From NCBI RefSeq assembly GCF_001698125.1, contig NZ_CP013854.1, forward strand, positions 2,604,001 to 2,668,000: 64,000 nucleotides of DNA, in the 5' to 3' direction. Position numbers and translations under genes: made by a program. This document shows, in pieces, positions 44,326 to 54,939 of the stretch. This stretch comes from Pseudonocardia sp. HH130630-07 (lineage in GTDB: Bacteria; Actinomycetota; Actinomycetes; Mycobacteriales; Pseudonocardiaceae). The stretch's first letter is position 1, and every line of letters starts with the position of its first letter. The notes beneath the pieces were generated by a model, which had not been told where the DNA came from, ran no database searches, and saw only the letters and a program-made list of their open reading frames with translations.

Positions 44326-45411
44326 ATGCAGTCCGACCCGACCGGCACGGCCACGATGCCCCCGCAGACGTCGCACGAGCGGGGCCTCCCGGTGAACTGG
44401 TCGCTGGCCGCGTCGACGGCCGCCCGGTTGATGCCGCCCGGTCCCCGGACCTCCCCGGCGGCGGCGCGGGAGCTGGTCGAGCGGCTGCGGACCGACTCCG
44501 CCCGGGCCGAGGGGCACGTCCGGGAGGTCACCGGGCTGGGCGCGGGACTGCCGCTGCTCCCGGCCGACGTCCTGGACCGGCCGGCCTGGGCCCGGGCCGC
44601 CGTCGACGGGATGGACGCGCTGACCGGCCGCGCGGTGCTGCCCGCCGCTCCCGGGCCGCTGCGCTCGGTGACCGCCGCCGGCGCCGGGGTCCAGCTCGGC
44701 GGGCTGCTCGCCTACCTGGGCGCCCGGGTGCTGGGCCAGTACGACCCGTTCGGCGGCCCCGACGGCGCCGGGCGGCTGATGCTGGTCGCCCCGAACGTGC
44801 ACGCCGTGACCGGGGCGCTGGACGTCGACGGCGCCCAGTTCGGGCTCTGGGTGTGCCTGCACGAGGCGACCCACCGGCTGCAGTTCACCGCCGTGCCGTG
44901 GCTGCGCGACCACTTCGCCGACCTGGTCACCGAGCTGCTGTCGCTGCAGGAGCCGGACTCCGCGGCGCTCACCCGGCTGCCCGAGGCGATCCGCTCGCTG
45001 CGCGGTGCGGACGGCCGCGGCGGTACCGACGTCCTCGCGCTCGTCGAGCTGCTGCAGGGGCCGGAGCAGCGGGCGCTGCTCGACCGGCTGCTCGCGCTCT
45101 CCACCCTGCTGGAGGGGCACGCCGACCACGTGATGGACGCGGTCGGCCCGGACGTGGTCCCCGACGTCGCGGTGATCCGGCGCCGGTTCACCGCGCGCCG
45201 TCGCGGCGGGGGCCTGGTCGACCGGCTGCTGCGGGCGCTGCTCGGCGTCGAGGCCAAGATGAAGCAGTACGCCGTCGGGGCCGCGTTCTGCCGCACCGTC
45301 GAGTCCGAGGCCGGCACGGCCGGGCTGAACCGGGTGTGGGAGTCGCCGGAGACCCTCCCGACCCGCGACGAGCTGACCGACGCGCAGGCATGGCTGCGTC
45401 GGGTGGCCTGA
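44326..45411 (+). CDS. zinc-dependent metalloprotease-like DUF2342 protein
   Basis: A 361-residue DUF2342 protein, annotated in actinobacteria as a zinc-dependent metalloprotease or F420-associated protein. The putative zinc motif is HExxH in [17 protein letters not shown], with further conserved segments [35 protein letters not shown] and the end [19 protein letters not shown]. Its position between dacB and tilS is conserved in mycobacteria (Rv3626c). True activity is not established. Confidence 0.88.
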   Translation: MQSDPTGTATMPPQTSHERGLPVNWSLAASTAARLMPPGPRTSPAAARELVERLRTDSARAEGHVREVTGLGAGLPLLPADVLDRPAWARAAVDGMDALTGRAVLPAAPGPLRSVTAAGAGVQLGGLLAYLGARVLGQYDPFGGPDGAGRLMLVAPNVHAVTGALDVDGAQFGLWVCLHEATHRLQFTAVPWLRDHFADLVTELLSLQEPDSAALTRLPEAIRSLRGADGRGGTDVLALVELLQGPEQRALLDRLLALSTLLEGHADHVMDAVGPDVVPDVAVIRRRFTARRRGGGLVDRLLRALLGVEAKMKQYAVGAAFCRTVESEAGTAGLNRVWESPETLPTRDELTDAQAWLRRVA

Positions 45412-45427
45412 CCGGGCGCTCGCGGTC

Positions 45428-47110
45428 GTGACGACCGGCCCGGCGACCCGGCGGGTGCGGTCGGCCGTGCGCGCCGCGTTCGCCGCGCTGCCCGGCCCGG
45501 TGCGCGCGGTGCCGCCGGTCGTCGGCTGTTCCGGCGGAGCCGACTCGACGGCCCTGGTGCTCGCGGTACGGGCGGTGCGGGACGGGCCGGTGCACGCCGT
45601 CGTCGTCGACCACGGGTTGCAGGACGGTTCCGCGGAACGCTCCGCGGCGCTCGCCCGGTGGCTCGGCACGACCGGGGTGACCGCGGTCGTCCGGGCGGTC
45701 GAGGTCACCGGGTCCGGCGGGACCGAGGCGGCCGCGCGCCGGGCCCGGCGCGCGGCGCTGCTCGACGCCCGTCCCGATCCGTCCTCGCCGGTGCTGCTCG
45801 GGCACACCCTCGACGACCAGGCCGAGACCGTCCTGCTCGGGCTCGCCCGCGGGTCCGGGGCGCGCTCGCTGTCCGGGATGCGGGACCGGGCCGGGCCGTG
45901 GCTGCGTCCGCTGCTCGGGCTGCGCCGGGCCGACACCGCCGGCGCCTGCGCCGAGGCCGGCGCGGCGGTGTGGGCCGACCCGCACAACGCCGACGCCCGG
46001 TTCACCCGGTCCCGGCTGCGGCACGAGGTGCTGCCGCTGCTGGAGGAGGTCCTCGGCGGGGGCGTCGCGGAGGCGCTCGCCCGCACCGCAGCACAACTGC
46101 ACGACGACGACGACGCCCTCACCGCCCGGGCCGCGGTGGTGCGCTCCGCGGTGGTGCGGGCCGTGGGCGTGGCGGATCCCGGCGGTTCGGGTGGTTCGGG
46201 CGGTTCCGCGGAACGCGATCGGGACGCGGGACCGGGTGATGCGGGGCGTTCCGCGGAACGCTCTCCCGGTGGGTCCGTGGTCCGTCCCGCACCGGACCTC
46301 CCCGGACGTTCCGCGGCCCCTTCGCACTCACCGGCCGGGCGTTCCGCGGAACGCTCCGACCGACCGTCCGCAGCACGCTCGGACCTCTCCCGGAACCCGG
46401 ACCCGGCGTGTTCGGCGGAACGCTCGGACTCATCGGGAGAGCGTTCCGCGGAACGCTCGGAGGTCGAGGTGGGCGGGTCCGGGCGTTCCGCTGAACGCAC
46501 GGAGCGCACGGGACGTCCCGGGAACGCCGGGTTCAGCGGCCCCGTGGGTGATGCGGAGCTGCCCGGGGACACGGGCGTCGCCGGGCCGGAGCGTTCCGCT
46601 GAACGCACCGGACACGCGGATCCGGGCGGGCGCGGGCGTTCCGCGGAACGCCCGGGGCCGGTCGGGGACGGCGGACCCGGTGGTCCCGGTCGTCCGTCCT
46701 CCCCGCGGACGGACGAGCCGCATCGTGCCGAGACGCACACGGAACGTGACCATCAGGGGCGGCCGACGCCCGCGGTCCCGGGTGATCCCGGTGACAGGAC
46801 ACCGGCGGGGCGCCCCCGTGAGCAGCCCCCGTCCGCGCACGTCACCGGTTCGGGGGAGGTGGTCGCACCCGTGCTCGACGTCGCACCACTGGTCGCCGAA
46901 CCGCCGGCCGTCCGGCGCCGTGTGCTGCGGGAATGGCTCGCCGGACACGGCGTCCGGGCACTGACCGACGCCCAGCTCCGCGCCGCCGACGACCTCGTCG
47001 GACGGTGGTGCGGGCAGGGCGGGCCGACCCTCGGTGGTGGCTTGGAGCTGACCCGCTCGCGTGGCAGGCTCGTGCTGCGCCGCCGCAGGTGGGGGCGTGA
47101 CCGGGCGTGA
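45428..47110 (+). CDS. tilS: tRNA(Ile)-lysidine synthase with a large repeat-built insertion
   Basis: Converts the wobble C34 of tRNA-Ile(CAU) to lysidine. The N-terminal ATP-pyrophosphatase domain has the PP-loop [23 protein letters not shown] and [21 protein letters not shown], then [17 protein letters not shown]. From about residue 245 to 475 the frame holds a Gly/Ser/Arg/Pro-rich stretch with repeated RSAERS-like units. The C-terminal part resumes with [28 protein letters not shown]. At 560 residues it is about 230 longer than usual actinobacterial TilS. The frame stays open throughout and the gene is probably essential, so the insertion must be tolerated. GTG start at 45428; the 3' end overlaps a possible upstream hpt start. 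Confidence 0.9.
   Translation: MTTGPATRRVRSAVRAAFAALPGPVRAVPPVVGCSGGADSTALVLAVRAVRDGPVHAVVVDHGLQDGSAERSAALARWLGTTGVTAVVRAVEVTGSGGTEAAARRARRAALLDARPDPSSPVLLGHTLDDQAETVLLGLARGSGARSLSGMRDRAGPWLRPLLGLRRADTAGACAEAGAAVWADPHNADARFTRSRLRHEVLPLLEEVLGGGVAEALARTAAQLHDDDDALTARAAVVRSAVVRAVGVADPGGSGGSGGSAERDRDAGPGDAGRSAERSPGGSVVRPAPDLPGRSAAPSHSPAGRSAERSDRPSAARSDLSRNPDPACSAERSDSSGERSAERSEVEVGGSGRSAERTERTGRPGNAGFSGPVGDAELPGDTGVAGPERSAERTGHADPGGRGRSAERPGPVGDGGPGGPGRPSSPRTDEPHRAETHTERDHQGRPTPAVPGDPGDRTPAGRPREQPPSAHVTGSGEVVAPVLDVAPLVAEPPAVRRRVLREWLAGHGVRALTDAQLRAADDLVGRWCGQGGPTLGGGLELTRSRGRLVLRRRRWGRDRA
46203..46649 (+). repeat. in-frame palindromic repeats inside tilS
   Basis: The 12-bp palindrome GTTCCGCGGAAC occurs perfectly at 46203, 46248, 46341, 46443 and 46638. 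Variants lie at 46308 (left half only), 46410, 46485 and 46593. A further perfect copy lies at 45627 in the conserved domain. All spacings are multiples of three, and each copy is read as (R)SAER. Confidence 0.85.
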
Positions 47111-47166
47111 CGATCACCCGGTGCCGCAGTCGACCGGGTCGCCATCGTGGCCCGCGAGGGGGTCGG

Positions 47167-47727
47167 GTGTACGACGGGGACATCTCGTCCGTGCTGGTCA
47201 CCGAGGAACAGGTGCGGGAGAAGACCGCAGAGCTGGCCCGCGAGGTGGCCGGTGACTACGCCGATCTCGTCCGGGGCGGCCGGGACTCCGACCTGCTGCT
47301 GATCGGCGTGCTCAAAGGCGCGGTCATGTTCATGACCGACTTCGCCCGTGCGCTCCCGGTGCCGACGCAGCTGGAGTTCATGGCGGTCAGCTCCTACGGG
47401 TCGTCCACGTCGTCGTCGGGGGTCGTGCGGATCCTCAAGGACCTCGACCGGGACATCGCCGGCCGGCACGTGCTGATCGTCGAGGACATCATCGACTCCG
47501 GTCTCACCCTGAACTGGCTGCTGAACAACCTGCAGACCCGTGGACCGGCGTCGCTGGAGGTCGTCACCCTGCTCCGCAAGCCCGACGCGGTGAAGGTCGA
47601 CCTGCCCGTGCGGTACGTGGGCTTCGACATCCCCAACGAGTTCGTCGTGGGCTACGGCCTGGACTACGCGGAGCGGTACCGCGACCTGCCCTACATCGGG
47701 ACCCTGGACCCGGCCGTCTACGCCTGA
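47167..47727 (+). CDS. hpt: hypoxanthine phosphoribosyltransferase
   Basis: Salvages hypoxanthine/guanine to IMP/GMP. The 186-residue protein has the PRPP-binding motif [19 protein letters not shown], the flexible-loop [20 protein letters not shown] and the base-binding [38 protein letters not shown] at 47167 aligns with the family start ([15 protein letters not shown]); an in-frame GTG at 47107, overlapping tilS by GTGA, would add 20 basic, non-conserved residues. Confidence 0.93.
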   Translation: MYDGDISSVLVTEEQVREKTAELAREVAGDYADLVRGGRDSDLLLIGVLKGAVMFMTDFARALPVPTQLEFMAVSSYGSSTSSSGVVRILKDLDRDIAGRHVLIVEDIIDSGLTLNWLLNNLQTRGPASLEVVTLLRKPDAVKVDLPVRYVGFDIPNEFVVGYGLDYAERYRDLPYIGTLDPAVYA

Positions 47728-48697
47728 CCGGCCCTGGGAGACGCGGCCGCCGGAACGCAGTTCCCCGCCCCGCGGCCACGGCACCCCGCCCCCGGAACCC
47801 GCGTCGCCCCCTCCCGCTGTCGCGAGGGACACGGGAACCGTCGCCGCCGGCCGCGGCCCCCGCCGTTCCGGGCCGGGGCCCGCGACCGCCACCCCCGCAT
47901 GACATCGAGCCCACCCCGCACGACCAGGGGATCTGTCACATCCGTTCGCACGGGATCTCCGTCGACGCATGGGGCCCGGCTTCGTGCGCGGCCGGAACAG
48001 CGGTGCGGGATCAGGGGACCGGTGCGGAGGGACTCGTGTGAGATCACGGGTGTGGTGGCTGCGGTCCCGTGCGGGATCGCGGTATTGGTGCGGTCGGGCG
48101 GTCGGGCGGTGCGCCGCGCAGTACGTTTCCCGCATCCGTCGTCCGGGAGTGTTCGCACCGCGTCCGGGCCTGGTGCGGTACCCGTGGGGCCGGTGCGTCC
48201 TCGGGCGAGCGGTCCTCGGAATCGCGTTCCGCGGTGCTGCCGTGTCCGGCGTCCCTCCCCGGGGCTCGGCCCGTACGCATCCGAGGCTCGGCCGCGCGGT
48301 GCCGGTGCGCTCCGACCCTTCGGAACCGGGCCCGGCATCCACCGCGGTCCACACCGCGCCGCGCGAACCTCCTTCACCGCGACGCTCACGGATCCGGTCC
48401 CCGCTCACGCGATCCCGCGAGCGTTCAGGCAAGGGATGAGCGCCGGGCACTGGGCGGGGTGTGGCGAGGCGCGGCGGCGAGGCGCGGTGGGGAGGCCCAG
48501 CGGCGAGGTGCGGCAACGGGATGCGGCGGCGAGGTGCGGCGACCAGGCATGGCGACCAGACACGGCGGCAGATGCGCGGCGGCGGGTACGGCGGCGGGGT
48601 ACGGCGGACGCCGGGTCGGCCCGGCGAGCCGGGCCACCGGCCGGGCGCCGGACCCTCCGATCCACCGGGCGGTGCAGTGGACAGGGGCGCCGGGAGC
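47728..48697. other. 970-bp gene-poor region between hpt and the serine protease
   Basis: I find no credible gene. The open frames on both strands are Arg/Pro/Gly-rich and match no family I know. Short degenerate repeats occur: CGGGATC-centred units around 47940-48090, and GGCGAGGTGCGGC-like units around 48464-48620. It may be a decayed gene or a repeat-expanded spacer in an otherwise conserved gene order. Confidence 0.5.
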
Positions 48698-49681
48698 TCA
48701 GCCCGCGGCGAGTGCCGGGCCCGCGGGCGTCGCCAGGGTGCGCGGGTCCACCCCGGGCGGGGTCGCGGTGAAGGCGGGGCCCTGGGCCGGGGTGAGGCCG
48801 GGGGGCCCGTCGGTGCGGGCGGCGTACTCCAGCGCCCGGCCCAGGTCGGTGTACTCGGTGCTCGGCCGGTCGTCGGTCGAGGACAGGCTGGACAGGACGC
48901 CGACCGCGCGTCCGTCGGCGTCGAGCAGGGGGCTGCCGGACTCCCCGGCGACGCCCGGCTCCATCGTGTAGACGGCGTGTCCCCAGCCCCCGCCGACCTC
49001 GCCCGCGACCGCACCGGCGCGCGGCCCGACGGCCCGGACCCCGCCCGGGCCCGGCGGGTTGGCCAGGCCGAACACCGTGGACCCGGCCGGCAGCGGGTCG
49101 GTCCGGATCCCGGACGGCCCGCCGAAGAAGGGCACGGCCGCCCCGACGGCGGCCGCCTCCGCCCGCGGGATCTCGACGAGTGCGAGGTCGTTGTAGGCGC
49201 AGGTGTCGGGATCGGTCTCGTCGCGCGCCTGCATGGTGTTCCAGGAGCTCCAGGCCAGCGTCCCGGTGACGGTGCGGCCGGTGCCGCGCACGGTGACCGG
49301 GGTGTTCAGTGGAACGGCCGCCGAGGTGCAGCCGTCGGTCTCGGTCTCGCCGCCGGTCCCGCCGCAGTGTGCGGCCTGGGCCAGGAACGTGCGGTCGCCC
49401 GCGGTGAGGACGAAGCCGGCGGTGCACAGCCCGGCCCCCGCCGTCTCCGTGACGACGCCCGGCCCGAAGGCCGCCGGGCCGGTGGCGACCACCGACGGGG
49501 CCGGGGCCGCGGGTGCGGCACCGGGCAGCGCCCGCGCCGTGGCGGCGACGGCCGGTGCCTCCGCCGCCGGTTCCCGGGGGACGGCCGGGGCCGCGAGTGC
49601 CGTCAGTGCCGCCGAGCCCGCGAGGCCGACCGCCAGCGCGGACACCGCCCGCCGAGCCCCGATCCCCGCGCGCAACGCCAT
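48698..49681 (-). CDS. secreted chymotrypsin-like serine protease (S1)
   Basis: A 327-residue exported protease. A signal peptide (MALRAGIGARRAVSALAVGL and onward to about LAAP) is followed by an Ala/Pro-rich pro-region. The catalytic triad is visible: His in FLAQAAHCGGTG, Asp in CAYNDLALVEIP, Ser in GVAGESGSPLLDADGR. Cys residues near GLCTAGF, AAHC, DGCTS and DTCAYND may form disulfides. It is not part of the conserved hpt-ftsH order in mycobacteria, so it looks like a lineage-specific insertion. ATG at 49681 has GGAGGGG upstream. Confidence 0.88.
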   Translation of the reverse strand: MALRAGIGARRAVSALAVGLAGSAALTALAAPAVPREPAAEAPAVAATARALPGAAPAAPAPSVVATGPAAFGPGVVTETAGAGLCTAGFVLTAGDRTFLAQAAHCGGTGGETETDGCTSAAVPLNTPVTVRGTGRTVTGTLAWSSWNTMQARDETDPDTCAYNDLALVEIPRAEAAAVGAAVPFFGGPSGIRTDPLPAGSTVFGLANPPGPGGVRAVGPRAGAVAGEVGGGWGHAVYTMEPGVAGESGSPLLDADGRAVGVLSSLSSTDDRPSTEYTDLGRALEYAARTDGPPGLTPAQGPAFTATPPGVDPRTLATPAGPALAAG

Positions 49682-49939
49682 CCGATCCGCCCCTCCCGAC
49701 CCGCAGACCCGCACGGGCCGGACCGGGAGCGCGGGCGCCGAGGTGTGCGCTCCGTGCTCGCCTCGTCTCCGGGCGTGCTCCACAGTTGTCCCACATCCGC
49801 TCGCCGATGCCACGACCGGGTGTGCGCCGGGACACCCTGACGGGGGAACCAGCCGGGTACGCCGGACGTTCACCCGACGGACGATCGCGCGCGACCGTCC
49901 GATCCCGGTCCGCCCGGCGCAGTCCCTGCTTCGTGGGGC

Positions 49940-49945
49940 TATCCT
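49940..49945 (+). promoter_or_regulatory. -10 candidate (TATCCT) for ftsH, in a 360-bp spacer
   Basis: TATCCT is the only good -10 hexamer seen in the spacer 49682-50041. It would give a leader of about 90 nt for ftsH. No clear -35 was found. The rest of the spacer holds nothing recognisable. Confidence 0.35.
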
Positions 49946-50041
49946 GGCGGGTCAGGGCCGACCGGCGGGGCGGTGCTCCGTTCGCCGCCGCTGCCGCGAA
50001 CCACTCTCGGGAAGGTGAAGGCCACCCCAGGCCGACGTTGC

Positions 50042-52534
50042 ATGGACCGCAAGCGCCTGCTCCGCAACCCGCTGATCTGGATTCTCGTCGCGCTCCTGGT
50101 CTATCTCGGGTTCAGTTTCATGTTCGACGACACCCGGGGCTACACCGAGAAGCCGACGTCGTTCGCGCTCGCCCAGATCCAGTCGGGGAACGTCAAGGAA
50201 GCCCTGATGGAGGACCGGGAGCAGCAGCTGCGGCTGACGCTCAACACCCCGGTCGACGGCGAGACCCAGATCATCTCGCAGTACCCGGCGCAGCTCGCCG
50301 GCCCGATCTTCGACGAGATCCGCGGGGTCCGCGGCATCGGCGAGTACGACACGAGCGCCCCGCCGGACTCGTTCCTCTCCTCGCTGCTGATCATGCTGGT
50401 GCCGCTGGCACTGGTGCTGATCGTCCTGTTCTGGTTCCTGAACAACTCCCAGGGCGGCGGGAACCGGGTGATGAGCTTCGGCAAGTCCAAGGCCAAGCAG
50501 CTCAACAAGGACATGCCGAAGAACACGTTCTCCGACGTGGCGGGCGCCGACGAGGCGGTCGAGGAGCTCTACGAGATCAAGGACTTCCTGCAGAACCCGG
50601 CGCGCTACCAGGCGCTGGGCGCGAAGATCCCGAAGGGCGTCCTGCTCTACGGCCCGCCCGGTACCGGTAAGACGCTGCTGGCCCGTGCGGTCGCCGGCGA
50701 GGCCGGGGTGCCGTTCTACACGATCTCCGGTTCCGACTTCGTCGAGATGTTCGTCGGTGTCGGCGCCTCCCGGGTGCGGGACCTGTTCGAGCAGGCCAAG
50801 CAGAACGCGCCCTGCATCATCTTCGTCGACGAGATCGACGCGGTCGGCCGCCAGCGCGGGGCCGGCCTCGGCGGCGGGCACGACGAGCGCGAGCAGACCC
50901 TGAACCAGCTGCTGGTCGAGATGGACGGGTTCGACGCCCGCGGCGGGATCATCCTGATCGCGGCCACGAACCGGCCGGACATCCTGGACCCGGCGCTGCT
51001 GCGGCCCGGCCGTTTCGACCGCCAGATCCCGGTCGCCGCACCGGACCTGGCCGGCCGCCGGGCGATCCTGCAGGTGCACTCCAAGGGCAAGCCGTTCGGC
51101 GACGACGTGGACTTCGAGAGCCTCGCCAAGCGGACCGTCGGGATGTCCGGCGCCGACCTGGCGAACGTGATCAACGAGGCGGCGCTGCTCACCGCCCGGG
51201 AGAACGCCACGCAGATCACCGGCCCGGCGCTGGAGGAGTCCGTCGACCGGGTGGTCGGCGGGCCACGGCGCAAGTCGAAGATCGTCTCCGAGCGCGAGAA
51301 GAAGATCACCGCCTACCACGAGGGCGGGCACGCGCTGGCGGCCTGGGCGATGCCGGACCTGGAGCCGGTCTACAAGCTCACCATCCTGCCGCGCGGGCGC
51401 ACCGGCGGGCACGCGCTCGTCGTGCCGGAGGACGACAAGGGCCTCATGACCCGCGCCGAGATGATCGGCCGGCTGGTGTTCGCGATGGGCGGGCGCTCGG
51501 CCGAGGAACTGGTGTTCCACGAGCCGACCACCGGCGCGTCCTCCGACATCGACCAGGCGACCAAGATCGCTAGGGCGATGGTGACCGAGTACGGCATGAG
51601 CGCCAAGCTCGGCGCCGTCCGGTACGGCCGCGAGCAGGGCGACCCGTTCCTCGGGCGCTCGATGGGCAGCCAGGCCGACTACTCGCTGGAGATCGCCCAC
51701 GAGATCGACGAGGAGGTGCGCAAGCTGATCGAGGCGGCGCACACCGAGGCGTGGGAGATCCTCAACACCTACCGCGACGTCCTCGACGACCTGGTCCTGG
51801 AGCTCCTGGAGAAGGAGACGCTGACCCGCAAGGACCTGGAACGGATCTTCGGATCGGTGGAGAAGCGCCCGCGGATCACCGCGTTCAACGACTTCGGTGA
51901 GCGCACCCCGTCGGAGAAGCCGCCGATCAAGACCCCGCGCGAGCTCGCCCACGAGCGTGGCGAGCCGTGGCCGGCCGACGAGGAGCGGACGCCGGCCCAG
52001 GTCGGTTCCGGCTTGGCGAACGGCCACGGTGGCGCACCCGGCCTGCCCGGTGCCTCGCCGTTCCCGCCCGGCGGGTCCGCACCGGCCCGTCCGGACGCCC
52101 CGAACGACGGCGGCTACGGCGCCACCCCGGTCGCGCCCGGCAACGGCAACGGTCCCGCTCCGGGCGGCAACGGGAACGGGTCCCACCCCGGCCAGGCGAA
52201 CGGCAACGGGGTCCCCGACGGGCGTCAGCAGGGTTACGCGGGCGGTCAGCAGCCGCCCCCGCCGGCCGTCGCACCGAACTACGGGGCACCGCCGGACTGG
52301 CGCCCGGCCACCACGCCGCACGGCCAGACCTGGCCGCCGGCGAACTGGGGCGGGCCACAGAACCAGGGCCAGAATCCGGGGCAGAACCCGGGCCAGAACC
52401 AGGGCCCGCCGCAGAACCGGCCGCCGCAGCAGTACCCGGGGCAGGGCCAGAACAACCCGCAGCAGCCGCCCGGGAACCCGGGCGGCCCCGGGACGGAGGA
52501 CCGCCGGGGCGACGATCCGGAGGCAGGACGCTGA
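50042..52534 (+). CDS. ftsH: ATP-dependent zinc metalloprotease FtsH
   Basis: Membrane-anchored AAA+ protease degrading membrane and regulatory proteins. The 830-residue protein has TM1 ([19 protein letters not shown]), a periplasmic domain, TM2 ([19 protein letters not shown]), Walker A GPPGTGKT (about residue 204), pore motif [11 protein letters not shown], Walker [41 protein letters not shown], and the zinc site HEGGH (about residue 425; HEAGH is more usual). The last 190 residues are a Gly/Asn/Pro/Gln-rich tail with NGNG and QNPG repeats. First gene of the ftsH-fol operon. Confidence 0.96.
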   Translation: MDRKRLLRNPLIWILVALLVYLGFSFMFDDTRGYTEKPTSFALAQIQSGNVKEALMEDREQQLRLTLNTPVDGETQIISQYPAQLAGPIFDEIRGVRGIGEYDTSAPPDSFLSSLLIMLVPLALVLIVLFWFLNNSQGGGNRVMSFGKSKAKQLNKDMPKNTFSDVAGADEAVEELYEIKDFLQNPARYQALGAKIPKGVLLYGPPGTGKTLLARAVAGEAGVPFYTISGSDFVEMFVGVGASRVRDLFEQAKQNAPCIIFVDEIDAVGRQRGAGLGGGHDEREQTLNQLLVEMDGFDARGGIILIAATNRPDILDPALLRPGRFDRQIPVAAPDLAGRRAILQVHSKGKPFGDDVDFESLAKRTVGMSGADLANVINEAALLTARENATQITGPALEESVDRVVGGPRRKSKIVSEREKKITAYHEGGHALAAWAMPDLEPVYKLTILPRGRTGGHALVVPEDDKGLMTRAEMIGRLVFAMGGRSAEELVFHEPTTGASSDIDQATKIARAMVTEYGMSAKLGAVRYGREQGDPFLGRSMGSQADYSLEIAHEIDEEVRKLIEAAHTEAWEILNTYRDVLDDLVLELLEKETLTRKDLERIFGSVEKRPRITAFNDFGERTPSEKPPIKTPRELAHERGEPWPADEERTPAQVGSGLANGHGGAPGLPGASPFPPGGSAPARPDAPNDGGYGATPVAPGNGNGPAPGGNGNGSHPGQANGNGVPDGRQQGYAGGQQPPPPAVAPNYGAPPDWRPATTPHGQTWPPANWGGPQNQGQNPGQNPGQNQGPPQNRPPQQYPGQGQNNPQQPPGNPGGPGTEDRRGDDPEAGR
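52519..52533 (+). promoter_or_regulatory. ribosome site and CTG start of folE
   Basis: GGAGG (52519-52523) stands 7 nt before CTG (52531-52533), whose last two bases belong to the ftsH TGA stop (CTGA overlap). No ATG, GTG or TTG occurs in frame between here and the conserved domain, so CTG is the best start. Confidence 0.55.
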
Positions 52535-53184
52535 GCACATCGACGACGGACGGCCGGGTCCCCCCGCCCATCGAGTCGACGGCGGTCGCGGCGGGGGTCA
52601 CCCAGGCGGTCCCCGCCGAGGTCGATCTCGACCGGGCCGAACGTGCGGTCCGTGAGCTGCTGCTCGCCGTCGGGGAGGACCCGGACCGGGAGGGGCTCAA
52701 GGAGACGCCCGCCCGGGTCGCCCGCGCCTACGGCGAGATCTTCGCCGGGCTGTTCGTGGACCCGGACTCCGTGCTGGAGAAGACGTTCGACGAGGGGCAC
52801 GGCGAGCTGGTCCTGGTCAAGGACATCCCGATGTTCTCGACCTGCGAGCACCACCTGGTGCCGTTCCACGGGGTCGCGCACGTCGGCTACATCCCGGCGG
52901 TGGACGGGCAGGTCACCGGCCTGTCGAAGATCGCCCGCGTGGTCGACCTGTACGCGAAGCGCCCGCAGGTGCAGGAGCGGCTGACCGCGCAGGTCGCCGA
53001 CGCGCTGGTCCGCAAGCTGAACCCGCGCGCGGTGATCGTCGTGCTGGAGGCCGAGCACCTGTGCATGGCGATGCGCGGCATCCGGAAGCCGGGCTCGCGG
53101 ACCACGACGTCGGCGGTCCGCGGGCTGTTCAAGAGCTCCGCCTCCTCGCGCGCGGAGGCGCTCTCACTGATCAGGGGGTCCTGA
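52531..53184 (+). CDS. folE: GTP cyclohydrolase I
   Basis: First enzyme of folate synthesis, turning GTP into dihydroneopterin triphosphate. The 217-residue protein has [29 protein letters not shown] with the zinc Cys and His, [34 protein letters not shown], and the second zinc Cys in [16 protein letters not shown]. It begins with a probable CTG start overlapping the ftsH stop. Its end lies 2 nt before folP, so the folate genes are a tight operon. Confidence 0.93.
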   Translation: MSTSTTDGRVPPPIESTAVAAGVTQAVPAEVDLDRAERAVRELLLAVGEDPDREGLKETPARVARAYGEIFAGLFVDPDSVLEKTFDEGHGELVLVKDIPMFSTCEHHLVPFHGVAHVGYIPAVDGQVTGLSKIARVVDLYAKRPQVQERLTAQVADALVRKLNPRAVIVVLEAEHLCMAMRGIRKPGSRTTTSAVRGLFKSSASSRAEALSLIRGS

Positions 53185-53186
53185 CC

Positions 53187-54065
53187 GTGGTCGCGCCGGA
53201 CGGCGGCCTGCCCGAGCTGGGCCGGGCCGCGGTGATGGGCATCCTCAACGTCACCCCCGACTCGTTCTCCGACGGCGGGCGCTATCTCGACCGGTCGCAC
53301 GCCATCGCGCACGGGGTCGCGATGCGCGACGCCGGTGCCGATCTCGTCGACGTCGGTGGCGAGTCGACCCGGCCCGGTGCCGAGCGGGTCGACGCCGCGA
53401 CCGAACGGGACCGGGTCGTGCCGGTCGTGCGGGAGCTGACCGCGGCCGGGGTGCGGGTCAGCGTCGACACCACCCGCTCCGAGGTGGCCCGGGCCGCCGT
53501 CGAGGCGGGTGCGGTGCTGGTGAACGACGTGTCCGGCGGCCTCGCCGATGCGCGGATGGCCGCGGTCGTCGCCGAGACCCGGGTCCCCTGGGTGCTCATG
53601 CACTGGCGCGGGCACAGCGCGACGATGCAGCAGCTCGCCGGGTACGAGGACGTCATCGGTGAGGTCCGCGCCGAGCTGGTCGCCCGGGTGGACCACGCGG
53701 TGCTGGCCGGGGTCGACCCGGACCGGATCCTGCTGGACCCGGGGCTCGGCTTCGCGAAGACCGCCGCCCACAACTGGGCCCTGCTGCGCCGGCTGGACGT
53801 GCTGGTGGCGCTGGGGTTCCCGGTTCTCGTCGGCGCGTCGAGAAAGCGGTTCCTGGGCGATCTGCTCGCCGACTCCGACGGCACGCCGCGTCCGCCGGCC
53901 GGCCGGGACGTGGCGACCGCCGCGGTCAGCGCGCTCGCGGCGAACGCCGGTGCCTGGGGTATCCGGGTACACGACGTCGACTCGACGATGGACGCCGTCG
54001 CGGTCGCGGCGGCCTGCCGGCTCGGTGCCTCGCGGGCCAGGACCTCGCCGGAGGGCGACCGGTGA
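53187..54065 (+). CDS. folP: dihydropteroate synthase
   Basis: Joins p-aminobenzoate to the pterin; the sulfonamide target. The 292-residue TIM barrel has [68 protein letters not shown] and [16 protein letters not shown] at 53187 follows GGGGG; the 3' end overlaps folB by GTGA. Confidence 0.95.
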   Translation: MVAPDGGLPELGRAAVMGILNVTPDSFSDGGRYLDRSHAIAHGVAMRDAGADLVDVGGESTRPGAERVDAATERDRVVPVVRELTAAGVRVSVDTTRSEVARAAVEAGAVLVNDVSGGLADARMAAVVAETRVPWVLMHWRGHSATMQQLAGYEDVIGEVRAELVARVDHAVLAGVDPDRILLDPGLGFAKTAAHNWALLRRLDVLVALGFPVLVGASRKRFLGDLLADSDGTPRPPAGRDVATAAVSALAANAGAWGIRVHDVDSTMDAVAVAAACRLGASRARTSPEGDR

Positions 54066-54430
54066 CCGCCGACCGGATCGAGCTGCGCGGGCTGCGGGTC
54101 CGGGGCCACCACGGCGTCTTCGACCACGAGAAGCGCGACGGGCAGGAGTTCGTCGTCGATCTCGTCGTGCACGCCGACCTGTCCGCCGCAGCGGCGTCCG
54201 ACGACCTCGCCGACACCCTGCACTACGGCGAGCTCGCCGAGCTGGCCGCCGGGATCGTGGCCGGCCCGGCGCGCGACCTGATCGAGTCGGTCGCCGGCGC
54301 GGTGGCCGACGCGGTGCTGGCCTCGGACAAGCGGATCCGCGAGGTCGAGGTGACCCTGCACAAACCCTCGGCGCCGATCCCGCTGACGTTCGACGACGTC
54401 GCCGTCGTCCTGCGCCGGGGGCGGTCGTGA
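54062..54430 (+). CDS. folB: dihydroneopterin aldolase
   Basis: Cleaves dihydroneopterin to 6-hydroxymethyl-dihydropterin and glycolaldehyde. The 122-residue protein has [28 protein letters not shown] with the substrate-binding Glu region, DTLHYGELA and the catalytic Lys in [14 protein letters not shown] start overlapping the folP stop; its own stop overlaps folK. Confidence 0.94.
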   Translation: MTADRIELRGLRVRGHHGVFDHEKRDGQEFVVDLVVHADLSAAAASDDLADTLHYGELAELAAGIVAGPARDLIESVAGAVADAVLASDKRIREVEVTLHKPSAPIPLTFDDVAVVLRRGRS

Positions 54431-54939
54431 CCCGCGCGGTGCTCTCGCTGGGATCGAACCTGGGTGACCGGCTCGGGCACCTGCGCTCCGTCGTCGCCGG
54501 CCTGGGGCCTGCCGTCGTGGCCGTCTCCCCGGTGTTCGAGACGGCGCCGTGGGGCGTGACCGACCAGCCGGACTTCCTCAACGCCGTGCTGGTCGCCGAG
54601 GACCCGGCGCTGGACGCGTGGGGCTGGCTGCGCCGGGGCCAGGCGCTGGAGGACTCCTCGGGCCGGGTGCGCGAGCAGCGCTGGGGTCCGCGGACGCTGG
54701 ACGTCGACGTCGTCCAGGTCGTCGACGGGGCCGTCCCGGTGCTCTCCGCGGACCCTGATCTGCTGTTGCCGCACCCGGGCACCCCGGAGCGCAGCACGGT
54801 GCTGCTGCCCTGGCTGCTCGCCGAGCCCGGGGCGGTCCTGCACGGGCACGGCCTGGTCCGCGCGCTGCTGGACCGGCTCGGCCCGGACGCGCTCGACGGC
54901 GTCGTCCGGCGGGACGACCTGGTCCTGGTGCCGGGGTGA
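54427..54939 (+). CDS. folK: 6-hydroxymethyl-dihydropterin pyrophosphokinase
   Basis: Transfers pyrophosphate from ATP to hydroxymethyl-dihydropterin. The 170-residue HPPK has [53 protein letters not shown] (the metal-binding Asp pair) and [17 protein letters not shown] (usually PHPRLxxRxFVL). GTG start overlapping folB by GTGA. Confidence 0.94.
   Translation: MTRAVLSLGSNLGDRLGHLRSVVAGLGPAVVAVSPVFETAPWGVTDQPDFLNAVLVAEDPALDAWGWLRRGQALEDSSGRVREQRWGPRTLDVDVVQVVDGAVPVLSADPDLLLPHPGTPERSTVLLPWLLAEPGAVLHGHGLVRALLDRLGPDALDGVVRRDDLVLVPG

Noticed and set aside
46119-46740. Possible CRISPR array from the repeats in tilS
   Set aside because: Units are 12-bp palindromes with irregular spacing, all in coding frame; no direct repeats of 24-37 bp with uniform spacers and no cas genes.
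47107-47166. GTG at 47107 (overlapping tilS) as hpt start
   Set aside because: It adds 20 basic residues not found in the family; GTG at 47167 matches the usual N-terminus and has a GAGGGG ribosome site.
47899-48771. 290-codon open frame in the hpt-protease spacer
   Set aside because: No ribosome site, Arg/Pro/Gly-rich, no family resemblance, and overlaps the end of the real protease gene on the other strand.
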